Shown piece by piece: positions 36,668 through 46,968 of a stretch of 64,000 nt of DNA; position 1 is the first letter of the stretch, and the number at the start of each line of letters is the position of its first letter. The notes beneath the pieces are model-generated. The model did no database searches. It was not told the DNA's origin and worked only from the letters and a program-made list of their open reading frames with translations. The DNA is taken from NCBI GenBank assembly GCA_028456385.1, contig JALNQF010000026.1, positions 186,001-250,000 on the forward strand, read 5' to 3'. The stretch is from Ophiosphaerella korrae (taxonomy: Eukaryota; Ascomycota; Dothideomycetes; Pleosporales; Phaeosphaeriaceae). A program made the position numbers and the translations under genes.

Positions 36668-39055
36668 TCAAGATTCATCGGCCATCTCCTCATCCTCACC
36701 CTCAGGGAGCATGTCCTCTTCGCAGCTTCGCTCAACTTCATCGGCAATGAATTGCTCGTAATCTTCCAGGTTCTTCTGAATGTGCAACTTGAATCGCACA
36801 ATATCGTCAAGCATGCGCTCAATCTTAGTGTGTAGTTCTTCCCGGAGCGCGTCGGCACGAGTCTGGAGTTGTTCATACCTGTGTACGATTAGCATGTTGG
36901 ATCAAAGTGTATAGTAGTATGCGGATTCGACTTACTCGATATTGACAGCTAGTTCACGTTGTTTGATGAGTTGTAAGGATTCGCCTAGGTCGCTTCGCAT
37001 GCGACCGAGCTCTTTTTCCATACGCTCAATCTGCGCATCGGACTGAGACTTTTGGGTGTTTGTGATTTCTCGCAGCTTCTCAAGCTCCTCTTCTGCTTGT
37101 GCAACACGATGACCTAATGCCTCAACATCGGCCTGCTTGTCATCCATGGCTTCTTTGATCTTATCAAGCAGATCATGATTATTCATGTCGGCTTCTAGTG
37201 CCGAATTCCGTCGCTCGGCAATCTCTTTGCGCAGGGTGAGAATATTGCTCTTCACTGAACCACGAAGATCGAGATTCAGGAGATGATGTGGAGAATATCC
37301 AGTCCCCGAATCATGAAGGAGTCGATCCGAAGAGTCGTGTGATGAGCCGCCCATCTGTGAGCTAGAGAAATTCGGAGCATCTGTGACTGTGAGGATGAGC
37401 TCGTAGTCCTGGCCTTTTGCATTTGCTGCGGTGGAGGGAATGACACCAATTTGGTAGCCTAAGTTGTTGTATCGCTCAATTGTTTGTTCGAGCTCGTCCA
37501 ACTTGCGTGATGCGCCGAGCTCCTTCTCTGCAACACGCTTCTTAGAATCTTCGAGTCGCGTTGATGTTGCCTGTAAGGCAGTGTCAAGGCGGTCCTTTTC
37601 ATTGGCCATGCGGTCGATATCCGCAATGGTCATGCCGCGGCCATCAATTATAGCCTGAAGTTCCTGTTGCTCCTTCTCTGATGCCTCAAGCTCGGCCTCA
37701 ATCTCTTCGATTGATTTCTCAAGAAATTGGCAGCGATCGTTGTATTTCTTTACCTTTGCATCCATGGAGTTGTTGTAGTTTTCGAATTTCACGCGATCTT
37801 CTTCGAGGATACGGATCTGCTCCTCCAATTTCTGGATTCGTGGGCCTGATTTACCGAGCTCTTCAATTTGATCCTGAAGATACTTGTGTTCAGCTTCCAA
37901 TAGTTTGACCTGCTCATGATGTTGTGCGTTCGCCGAGTCGAATTTGGTGGCCATAGCATTAACATGTGGTTGTATCAGTCTTGCTTGTGCTTCTTCGTCA
38001 TTCTCATCTTCTTCGCCATCTTCCGCCGATAACCACGTGCTATATGCGTCGGACAAGAAGTCAAATATGATGCGATCGCCGGATACGTCAAAACCTGCTT
38101 CAAAGCATGCATCGTCATAGGTCCCAGCTTCGTATGCTTGCATGAGACGCGCAAGCTGCATCATCCAGTGAAGAAGACCGAGAAAAGTATACCAATTGTT
38201 GCCTCCAACAGCGGCGATCTGCGACTTCATGATGGACTTTTCGAAGGGGTATCGCATCTGTTTGAGGAGAACTGGTACCTCTTGGTCGATGGATTTTTGG
38301 AAACGATAGCTGGGATCAATGCGATTGTACAGCCACTGAAACATGCAATTGAAGTCTTTCTGTGTTGGCGATGTCATGGCTTTGTTAGAAAGTACGTGCT
38401 TGGACTCCATCTCAAAGTTGTTGTGGGTCAGAAACTCCAGCAGCTCTTGTGCCATATGCGAGCGCGTCGCAGCGTCCTTCAATCGCCTTGGGTCCGGAGG
38501 AGGGGTCGCCGCCATGGGAGCCTGTTGGAAGAAAGACTGTTTGATGCCAGTTGAGCCGGAGCCATGAGAAGTGCGCGACTTGAAGACGCTACTCCGCCTC
38601 TGTGCGCTTTGCTCAAAGTTGGGTGCTGAGGAGAGAGGGGCCGGTGTCTGGAATACGGATGCGCCTGGCGCAAAACTCTTCCTCCCGCTGCTTGCGCCAA
38701 AGACATTGCTTGTAGAGTTGCGATGAACTGACTGGAAGCCTTCAGCTAGGTTGGTGCCAGACGAAGAGCGCTGGAAGATTGGCTGGCTTGGGCGGCCTGG
38801 AGCAAGAGACATGCGCGATCCGGACTGTGAGCGCGCATGGTTTGGCGCAAACTGAGTTGATGCTGCCATGCTCTGGCGCTTCATCGCAGACGAAGGCATG
38901 GGAATGGCAGTCGAGTTGTTGGTCATGGGTCCTAGAGTCTGCGCTTGGAATCAGTATGCGCTTGAGGGAGGGACGATGAGCAGCTGGGCAGGTGTAGGCA
39001 GAAAACATACCTCGCGCGGTCGGCGGACCGAGAATATGCCCGAGTCTTGGGCCAT
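36668..39055 (-). CDS. NDC80: Kinetochore protein Ndc80 (Hec1)
   Basis: Microtubule-binding subunit of the outer-kinetochore Ndc80 complex. Three exons: 39055..39011 (only 45 nt), 38938..36936 and 36878..36668, with introns of 72 and 57 nt, give 752 residues. The first exon encodes [15 protein letters not shown] and joins in phase to TLGPMTNN. The N-terminal ~140 residues are a Ser- and Arg-rich unstructured tail. The calponin-homology head follows ([20 protein letters not shown], then [20 protein letters not shown] and [16 protein letters not shown]). The rest is coiled coil with a short break, as in the family. Alternative starts within exon 2 (38926) would lose the conserved N-terminus. 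Confidence 0.93.
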
Positions 39056-39653
39056 TAGTAGTTATATGTTGGCAATAGTACTGTATTGCTACGGTAGGGC
39101 TGTAGTATCAGGTGTTGACGTTGTCTCAATTACGGGTGGATGTGTGGGCATCGTGTTTGTTGTTGTGGGCAGGGTTCTTTCCGCGTTAGCTCCATAGCAA
39201 CGCGCTAACTAACCTTCACGCTGATTGGCTGCCCCACTAAGCGCCACTGATTGTTGACATTGTGTTGTTTTGGACTGGAGGGTCAAGAAATAAGACAAAA
39301 AAGATAATGATTATTCGTAGTGTCTGACGGCAATGCTAGAAATGCTAGAAATGCCAAAAGTATCCACAGAGAAAAGGACACTAGTCAGCGTCATGTGTGC
39401 GTATTCATCTCCAGCCATTTCATCCATGCCATAGTCTCTTGCCCAAAAGAAACTCTGTCCATGACAACTCTACTGCTTTGCTGCTTCGACTGGGTATCAT
39501 GTGCAAGGCAAGCCAAATGTAGAATCCACAATCTCGAAACTCCCAGCCCCGTGGCTCAGAAACGAAGAAATGACCAATACCGTTACAGTCAAGGCCTTTT
39601 AGAAATAAATGAATTACAATTGTACCGCCATGTTGAATATGCTTAGCAGCGGT
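39056..39653. other. Intergenic region
   Basis: Promoter region of NDC80 and 3' flank of the next minus-strand gene. AATGCTAGAA occurs twice in a row near 39330-39350. No gene is supported. Confidence 0.5.
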
Positions 39654-40274
39654 TTACTTTATGTTTTTGAACATGTCGTCAGCTCCCAGGCTCAACGTGT
39701 CCTCGCTCACGCCAAACGACTTGAGCTCAGGAAGGGCTGGAGGTGGTGGTCCCTTCTTCTTCGTCGGTTGTGCAGGTTGCGAAACCGTGCGACCATTAGG
39801 CGTGGGTTTAGCGATCTCTATTCCTTCTGGCACTGGTCCAACGATTGTCTTCCTCTTGCTAAACCAGCTGCTGCTCTTCCTCCTGTTCAAGGTGGGTGCT
39901 TGGCTATGGATAGTGGCTGGGGAGCCCGGCCTCTCCGACTTCAAGCTGTCCGAGGACGAAAGCGTGCGGAGTCCCAAGAACTTCCGCACCGACGAAGGCC
40001 GCCTCTGTGGACTCGTAGGTGATAATGTGCTACTCGCGGCATCGCTTACACGAGAATTGCTGGATTGCTCGTCCGCTAGGCCATCCGGGGAGCCGATTTT
40101 ATTTGGGAAGACGCCGGAAAGCGGTGTTGGATGCGACGACAGAGGGCCCTTGCCGGGTGTGGGTGGTCTCGGGGTCTCGGGCGGCGAGTCTAGCGGTGCA
40201 GGAATCGATGTACCTTCGGTGAGGGAGAAGTTGATCGGAGTAAGCGTCAGCGGTTTGTACTTGTCGCTCGGCAT
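39654..40274 (-). CDS. Ser/Pro-rich conserved hypothetical protein
   Basis: A single exon from ATG 40274 gives 206 residues. The sequence starts MPSDKYKPLTLTPINFSLTE and is dominated by Pro, Ser and basic residues, with proline-directed phosphosite-like motifs (SPPETPRPPTPGKGP, SPTSPQRRPSSVRKFLGLR) and a basic patch NRRKSSSWFSKRKT. It ends in a more ordered-looking PPPALPELKSFGVSEDTLSLGADDMF. Probably mostly disordered, and perhaps a kinase substrate or adaptor. I do not recognise a named family. The upstream in-frame sequence begins at non-ATG codons, so 40274 is the likely start. Confidence 0.65.
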   Translation of the reverse strand: MPSDKYKPLTLTPINFSLTEGTSIPAPLDSPPETPRPPTPGKGPLSSHPTPLSGVFPNKIGSPDGLADEQSSNSRVSDAASSTLSPTSPQRRPSSVRKFLGLRTLSSSDSLKSERPGSPATIHSQAPTLNRRKSSSWFSKRKTIVGPVPEGIEIAKPTPNGRTVSQPAQPTKKKGPPPPALPELKSFGVSEDTLSLGADDMFKNIK

Positions 40275-40881
40275 GGTGAGGGCGTAGCGGCAGTGGCTGT
40301 GCTCGTGGCTTGTTTGCGCCGGGGCAGATAGAGGGCAATTGAGCTTGCGCAAGGGCAAATGATAACACGAACTGCACGCAGATGAAGAGCACCAATGTGA
40401 CTGGAAGAGTCGCAAAAGCCGCAGGCAGGCGAAAGCTCAGGAGGCGCCTTGGAGCGTCGGGTAGGATTGACAAGGTTGAGTGAGGGCAGGGACCACCACC
40501 CAAGGTTCAACGCGAGGCGGAGGCGAGCAAGGCGCGAGTCGAGAGGCTGGGCGACACAACGGTGATGCAACTAGTAGTACTCAATCAAAAAGAGGGCAAG
40601 ACACGGTTGCCATAACACGGTTGGAGTGATCCGGGTGATTGTGTTGGAAAGCAGATTTCACAAACATGCCTGTTTGTGGCAACCTTGCACTGTCTTGTAT
40701 GCAACGAGCCTGATAAGGAAGCTGCCCACCGCTTCGAGTCAGGGCGTACATGTCCAGAGAATTCACCGGGCACATCAACTCTTTGTTCTGCGAATCAACC
40801 CAGCCTCCACCACGGCCATGAGCATGCATGCTGTGCGGTGAGCCAATTGAGGGCCAAGCTAGACGCGTCATAGGTCGACCC
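40275..40881. other. Intergenic region
   Basis: Promoter of the Ser/Pro-rich gene and 3' flank of ISN1. Only shadow open frames are present, with no recognisable product. Confidence 0.5.
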
Positions 40882-42548
40882 TCATCTGGTCTTGCGTTGC
40901 TGCATCTCATCTAGCTCGGCGATCTCATCTAGCAACTGGCATGTCTCCAATGGATTCGCGATCCACGCTGTAGTGCATGCCAGACGAGCCTTGAAATCAT
41001 TGGCGCCCGCGCTCAAGAACTGGTCGCCAACATGCAGCGTCTTTGAACCCTCAATACCTCCAAAAATGCGCTGACAGGCTAGGACTCCCCACGATTTATC
41101 ACCAATGTCAACAAACACATCGTTACCGCCTACGCAATATTTAGCGAAATACTTTTTTTTTCTGGGATAACATACCATTAAAGGCGCAGAACGGTAGTCG
41201 CTGGCCGACCCCAGACATATCCTGTACAACATTTAGCAATCGGAAACGCCGCGAGTCTAGAGCTGGCTCCATACCAGTATTTTCTGTACTATCAACACTG
41301 TTTCCTCCAGTGTTTCTCGACAGAACCTCAGGCCCTCTTTCGGTATGATCCCCACGGCTCTCTCTTTTCTAACTACAATGGCCTCCATTCGCATATTCCT
41401 CACAGTGTCTTTGAGCGAGGATTCCGCAATATCAAGCAGCTCCGTGATGTCTGACTCTGTCCATAACATCATCTCTTTGAGAAGCCACTCCTCTCGTGGT
41501 ACTAGCTTCAGAAGGTCTGGGCTATTTGCATCAAATTTGAAGCAGTAATTACTCTCGCCACCTAAAACAATCAAGTTTTGCTTTGCCTCCAATGGAAGTT
41601 CCGAAGTCTGAATGGCATTCAGTAACCCAAACAATCTCTCATAGTATCGTTTGGCTACAGTGTATCCGGCTGCTGTGACAATGCCAATCTTTGAGCCACG
41701 GTGCATGAGCCGCAATATCTTCGGAATGACTGGGTTTTCGGGCGTAAGGCACATGCCGTCATCATATAGGGTCACGTCTCCATCGAAAGTGACAAGATCC
41801 AATGGGCCATTACGGACGAGGGTCATAATCTGAGCCGTATTCAATACCAGTCGAACATCGTTGAAGGATGGGGGAACGAAACGTCTATAGCTGATGAACC
41901 GACGTTGATCCTGCCAGATAAAAGCATCATGAAGGGCCAATGATGTGAAGAAGTTCGCTACTGACGGAACGAGAAGCTTGAGTTTTGATCGATCTGGTTT
42001 GCCAATATTTTGGTGCTCAACTGTTCAGAAGAGGTCAGAAGAGTTCATTCGATGACCTGTAGTCCTAATCTAAGCTTACTATGATCATTGATTATGTCTT
42101 CGACATCGCGAAAGATCTCAGCATAACGTCGCTGGGCTACATTCGCCTGTTGCTCCACAGATTGCCCCTGCGGTTCGAAAACAGCTGTTGGCTGCGAGTG
42201 CAAGACAAACGGGACTGCTAGTAGACCCTATCAAATGGTCACATGAGAAGCTGTCGAATTGGTGGCTTGGATAGACAAAGTACCTTGATCCATTCAATCT
42301 GAGAGTTAGGTCAATTGCAGCTCGTGGCCATACCAGAGGTCAAGTTGCAGACTTACAAGTTGGTCCCTGCGGTGGGTCTTGATAAGCTGTTAGCTTTACT
42401 AATATAAGATATTGGGTCTGCCATGGCGCACCTTGAGCGCATCTATAATTTCAGTTAGCGTACTGTTTTACATTAGGAGACACATCCCAGTGATCACTGC
42501 TTGGATCGTATAGGTGCACGTACATTCTACTCGGTATCTGGTTGTCAT
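40882..42548 (-). CDS. ISN1: IMP-specific 5'-nucleotidase Isn1, split by four tiny exons
   Basis: Hydrolyses IMP to inosine in purine turnover. I infer eight exons on the minus strand: 42548..42524 (25 nt), 42442..42432 (11), 42377..42357 (21), 42298..42284 (15), 42227..42080, 42020..41275, 41221..41176 (46) and 41129..40882. Introns are 54-81 nt with GT/AG ends, and every phase agrees, giving 419 residues. The joined N-terminus reads MTTRYRVEYALKTHRRDQL then IEWIKGLLAVPFVLHSQP, the Isn1 signature. The HAD-like core is VTFDGDVTLYDDG (nucleophile Asp), KIGIVTAAGY and GGNDVFVDIGDKSWGV, HVGDQFL. The donors GTGCGC (exon 2) and GTACTT (exon 4) are weak. Head-to-head with MED17, 429 bp apart. Confidence 0.88.
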
Positions 42549-42977
42549 CTTGCAAGTCTCTTAGTAGTAAATGAGAAGAGGAGTGTGAAAAGAACAAGAG
42601 CTCAATGGGCCCTCGAGCTGATTCAACAGGAAGCGTGGTACCGTGACCAGCACTGTCCCGAGCTTGTTGATCGGAGGTCGCCGCTAGCCGGAGAGGGAAA
42701 GGGTAGCATGCACAGGTGGAACCTTGGCTGTCAAAGAGAAGACGCAATTGGAGCCTGGAAGGGTTTCCCCAGTTTGCCCGTGAACAATTGGTTGAATCTA
42801 ACAAGCAAGGCCAATGCAGGTTCCAGGTCCGCATGCAAGGTAAGGAAGCTATATCAAAGTGAGCTTTATCGATAAGCCAGCGGCGGGCGCTACCGAGAAG
42901 GGTCCGACACAACAACGGTCTGAGGATAGCATCAACAAACACCACGTGGAGCAAGGTCAAAGACCAACCCCCGCGCC
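42549..42977. promoter_or_regulatory. Shared divergent promoter of ISN1 and MED17
   Basis: The 429-bp region between the two start codons is the only space available for both promoters. No specific operator can be named by reading. An open frame across it has no protein-like support. Confidence 0.5.
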
Positions 42978-45072
42978 ATGTCCAAAGCCGAGTCGCTGAG
43001 AGACGTGACTCTACGGCCATGGCCAACTTCGAAGAAAGAAGAGCTGGGCCCCCAGGACTTGTTACTCCAAATTGAGCAGCTTACCACCGAGCGGGGGCAT
43101 CTTCGCAGTATTACTGAGAAGTCATTACAAGAGGATATAGCCGAAGGCAAAAACATTCCAGAATCATCAATACGCACAGTAGAGCAGAAGAAGGAAGACA
43201 AGGACAAAGACAAGGATGCGCCTTCGAAGGATGAGAGGCTCCAAGAGGTCTTTCGTGTCCAACGAGAGATAGGGAGCCACATAGAGTACGAAGCTTACAC
43301 TTTGTCATGCTTGTTGTATAGACTGACACCCAATTTTCATAGATGGGCCAAATTCGCTGCAAATAATGCCGTGGACCTCCTCTCTCTTGTTCTTTCTACC
43401 GATCTAAACAAACGCTCCGTCGCGTCCTTTAGCCATACTTTCCGCAACGAGGGCCTGAGCCAGGGCGTACCCTTTGGCTCGTTTGGCATTAGCAAGGAGG
43501 ATCACCAACAGCATGTTCGCAAACCAGATGAGGCCCAGAGCCTGCAAGAGTTTGAGCAAAGACAGGAGCTTGTGTCCAAAGGCTCTAGGATGGAGGCCCT
43601 CGACTCGGCTACGGACGAGATACTCAAAGCTGCTAAGAAGTTAGAGAGGGAAGTTCGCCGCGAGACAAAATACTGGCAGGAGATCGTCTCCATCTCTGAC
43701 AAGGGCTGGCCAATACAACGGACCCGCCAAAACGCACGAAATGTGCCATTTGCCGTGCGTTATGGACTTCCTGAAGGTGAGTTGGTCCCACTATTAGCAT
43801 ATTCAAGCTAATGCATGTACAGCTAGCAATCACTTCAAAGCCCGTGGCCTTGCTCCCCTTCGTATGGATAAGGATGGCAGCATCGTCCTCGACCCTGCCT
43901 TGGCATTAAAACCAAAGACACTGCGTGTAAGGATCAGCGAGAACGGAAATGTTGTCGGAACCTCTCATCTTCCAATTGAGGACAAAGCCGATCATGCTGC
44001 TATTGAAACAACAATTCAATTAGCCCGAGACTCTCTTTTTGAGGAGGAATTGTATCATGAAATGGCCCTAGAGAGTCGGCAACTGCTTGCCTACGGTGTA
44101 ACATATCGAGACTCCGTCATTCACGTTAAAATGCCAGGAATCAACGGCCAGCATACGGAGAAAACGCTGCTCATTGATTGCATACTACGAGAAGACCACA
44201 TTACTGGCAATCAAGGTCGCTCGAACGATTGGCTTGCTCAAAAAGTGGCCGAGGGACTGCGCTTGTTACTCGCCCATGAGCATAGCATGCGGCTTTACCG
44301 ACGATCTCAGCTACCAGCTCCGATAATTGTTTCAAAGCAGGACAAACCACCCCCATCACTCCTTCGCACGCTCTTGGCAGTTTTCTATCATCTGAAAAAC
44401 GTGGATTCCTTCTACAACTATCTCGAAACTATCGTCACGACACTGCGAGGCGCCGGACTTGATGTGAAATTAGAGACAACACGTGAGACTTCTTGGGCAA
44501 CCCTTGCTGAGAATCTTGGTACCTCCTCTAGGATAGGAATGTCCGCCACAGATCAACTCTTGGGTATTCTCTCAAAGCCCTTCGAGGGCAGAGCTACCTT
44601 GTCTTTGGCCTCCTCGCTTGGTGCACAACAGGAAGATCTAGTCATTTCTACACGCACAGTGATTGGTCCGCCAACATTTGGGACGGAACACAAACTCGCA
44701 CTTCCATCTTCCCTGGTTGCAGATCTCGGCGTATCTCAGCAATTGAAGTTCTCTTCTATCGAAGAGCTTATAAAGTACCTTGACTGGATCCTCGCCCTTC
44801 ACATAGCGCATCGGCAGCTCAAGCACGATTTCTCTCCAAGAGCGGTGGTACGAGGCGACGAGGCGAAAATAACAATTAAGAGCAAGGAAGTTAAAAAGGG
44901 CTCTAATATGGACTGGGACATTACAATCGAATTACATGACGGCAACCTGGAGGCAATTGCAACAGCTGCTGACCCGCAACAAGAGATGGAAGACGCAACT
45001 CAATCACACTCTTGGAAGGGCGTGGAACGAGAAATATCTTTAAAGGATAAGATCAAAAGCTGGGTCAGTTAA
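42978..45072 (+). CDS. MED17: Mediator complex subunit 17 (Srb4)
   Basis: Scaffold of the Mediator head module, contacting RNA polymerase II. Two exons, 42978-43776 and 43823-45072 (GTGAGT/CAG), give 682 residues. The N-terminus has MSKAESLRDVTLRPWPTSKK and a charged Lys/Asp stretch (KKEDKDKDKDAPSKDE). The diagnostic Med17 block is REVRRETKYWQEIVSISDKG, then WPIQRTRQNARNVPFAVRYG, continuing across the intron into EASNHFKARGLAPLRMDKDG. The C-terminal half (EEELYHEMALESRQLLAYGV and later) is also typical. Together with MED27 this puts two Mediator genes about 18 kb apart, with no evidence that this is more than chance. Confidence 0.94.
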
Positions 45073-45432
45073 ACGACGGATACATAATCCTAAGGAAATC
45101 ATGAATCAACGAGTGCTTAAGAAACATGAAGCTGGCACGATTGTTGTGGTACCTGCGTTATGCGAAGCGTGCCGCAATGCCTCCTGGCCGAGGTGGGGAT
45201 ACTGCGGGGTCTACTTCTATTAGCCTAATATATCAATGTTTGGATCAACAACAGTACCTCGATGGCGACATGTGCATGACGTGAAGACTTCAACCACCGA
45301 AGAAAACGCTTATGTTCGAAGGGAGTACGCTAAGCCTATGTGCCCGCTTGAGGTCATTATTGCAACCGCGTGGAAAGCTGGAAGCTATAAAACCTAGCAT
45401 GGCCCATGCTGTGGTAGAATGCAAGGCGAAAG
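45073..45432. other. Intergenic region
   Basis: The 3' flank of MED17 and upstream flank of the degenerate gene that follows. Nothing further is supported. Confidence 0.5.
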
Positions 45433-46772
45433 ATGTATTCCAAATTCTTACTCACGACGAGTGCGTTGCTTGCAGCGCTATCCTACTCACAACAGCTACT
45501 TCGAGATCCTGGAAGTGCAGGTCCGCCTCCTGAAATAGTACATTTATATAATGACCAGTGGCCAATAAGTGCCTTGCCCTTTGGCATATTCTTCCCTCCC
45601 AAAATCACCAACACTAACATCCCAACCCAGGTATAACCGTCTCCCGAAGCGACCGTAAATTCTCAAACTACCCCCTCTAGTCTTGATACAAACAACACCA
45701 ATACAGGCAGTAATTAGAAGTACTAAGTAGCCGAATTAACCAGCAACTCAACTGAAATACCTTACCCAAATGTTAAGATCAACAACCCTCCTGGCGGCGC
45801 CATAAACTACACCACATCACCCCCAACAGGCGCAAACTAACAAAACCACCTCATCGGCGTCCAAAGCGTCGTCCTAGGCGCCCTCGACCGTCTCTGGATT
45901 CTCGACATAGGCTGCGCCCAACTCCTCGACACAACCCTTGTCCCCGCCTCCCCCGGTGGCCCCAAACTCCTCGGCATCAACATCACCACCAATATCATTG
46001 TCCAAACAATCGTCTTCCCCCACCGTTGTATACCCCGACTCCTACCTCAACGACATCCGCTTCGACCTGCCCACCTCGTCCTCCCCGTCTGCCCGTGGTA
46101 TCGCATACATCACGGACTCGAGTAACGAGGGCCGCAACGGCATCATCATTGTCGACCTCAGGTCCGGCGAGAGCTGGCGCCACTTAGACGGCGTCGCCGA
46201 AGTGCGTGCCGAGCGTGGCTTCGTGCCGTACGCCTGGGGCAACCCTTTGTACTACATTCCTGGGCCGGGGCAGCCGCCGACTACCGTCCCGCTGGGCGTC
46301 GACGGCATTGCACTGTCTGCCAATGGAGCGGACTTGTAGTTTGGCGCTGTGGGCGGGCGCTCGCTGTACAGCGTGTCGACCGCGCGCTTGAGGGAGCGGG
46401 GCCCCAGGTCGGAGGTGCTGGCGCAGGCGGCGGTTGTTAATCATGGGGAGCGTGGCGTGAGCGATGGCTTTGTGTATGCGGGCAACATGGAGCAGAATCA
46501 TATTGGGTTTTATAACCCAGCGAACGCAAGTATGGCCATGTTGGTGAGGGGTCCGCAGATCAGCTGGGCGGATACGAGTACGTTGGTTGTTTATATGTCT
46601 GGATGGTGCTGATGAGTGTGCAGTGTTGGTTGCGAGCGACAGGTATTTGTACTTTACGGATAATCAGCTGGCGTTTGGGAAGGCGTTTTATTCCGGAACG
46701 GATCGGAGGCAGAGGTCTTTTGTCTTGTTTCGTGTCAAATTGCCGGGCAACGGGACGAGGGTGAGTTTGTAG
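45433..46772 (+). pseudogene. Major royal jelly/yellow-family gene, degenerate
   Basis: The sequence retains most of a secreted MRJP/yellow-like beta-propeller protein. It starts with a signal-like MYSKFLLTTSALLAALSYSQ, then PPPEIVHLYNDQWPI and, across an apparent 62-nt intron (45569-45630), ITVSRSDRKFSNYP. Later blocks are NNPPGGAINYTTSPPTGAN, HLIGVQSVVLGALDRLWILD, VYPDSYLNDIRFDL, GIAYITDSSNEGRNGIIIVD, GVSDGFVYAGNMEQNHIG and, after a second intron (46578-46623), LVASDRYLYFTDNQL. The frame is broken by TAG 45678, TAG 45715, TAA 45724, TAA 45838 and TAG 46337, and by two frameshifts (about 45680 and 46020). Intact splice sites with many stops point to decay after a functional past. Such proteins are thought to be secreted; their role in fungi is not settled. 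Confidence 0.85.
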
Positions 46773-46968
46773 TGATTGTGTAGCGATCACATCACGAGTT
46801 AGGAGGCGCCAAAGTTATGTGTAGTGAGAGGTGTAGACTTTGGAAACTCATTTGCTATTCATGTGCATTAGCGCGACTTTACACGGGGTATCTAAAAACA
46901 ATGCAAGTCCTGTACGCCATGTCACCATTGGTATCATGGTTTGATCTCGCTCGGCGAAACCGAAGCGC

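Noticed and set aside
40247..40570. Open frames upstream of the Ser/Pro-rich gene on the minus strand
   Set aside because: They lack conserved motifs and overlap the promoter and start region of the recognised gene.
24252..45072. A functional link between MED27 and MED17 because both lie in this window
   Set aside because: They are about 18 kb apart with unrelated genes between, and separate promoters; chance proximity is the simplest view.
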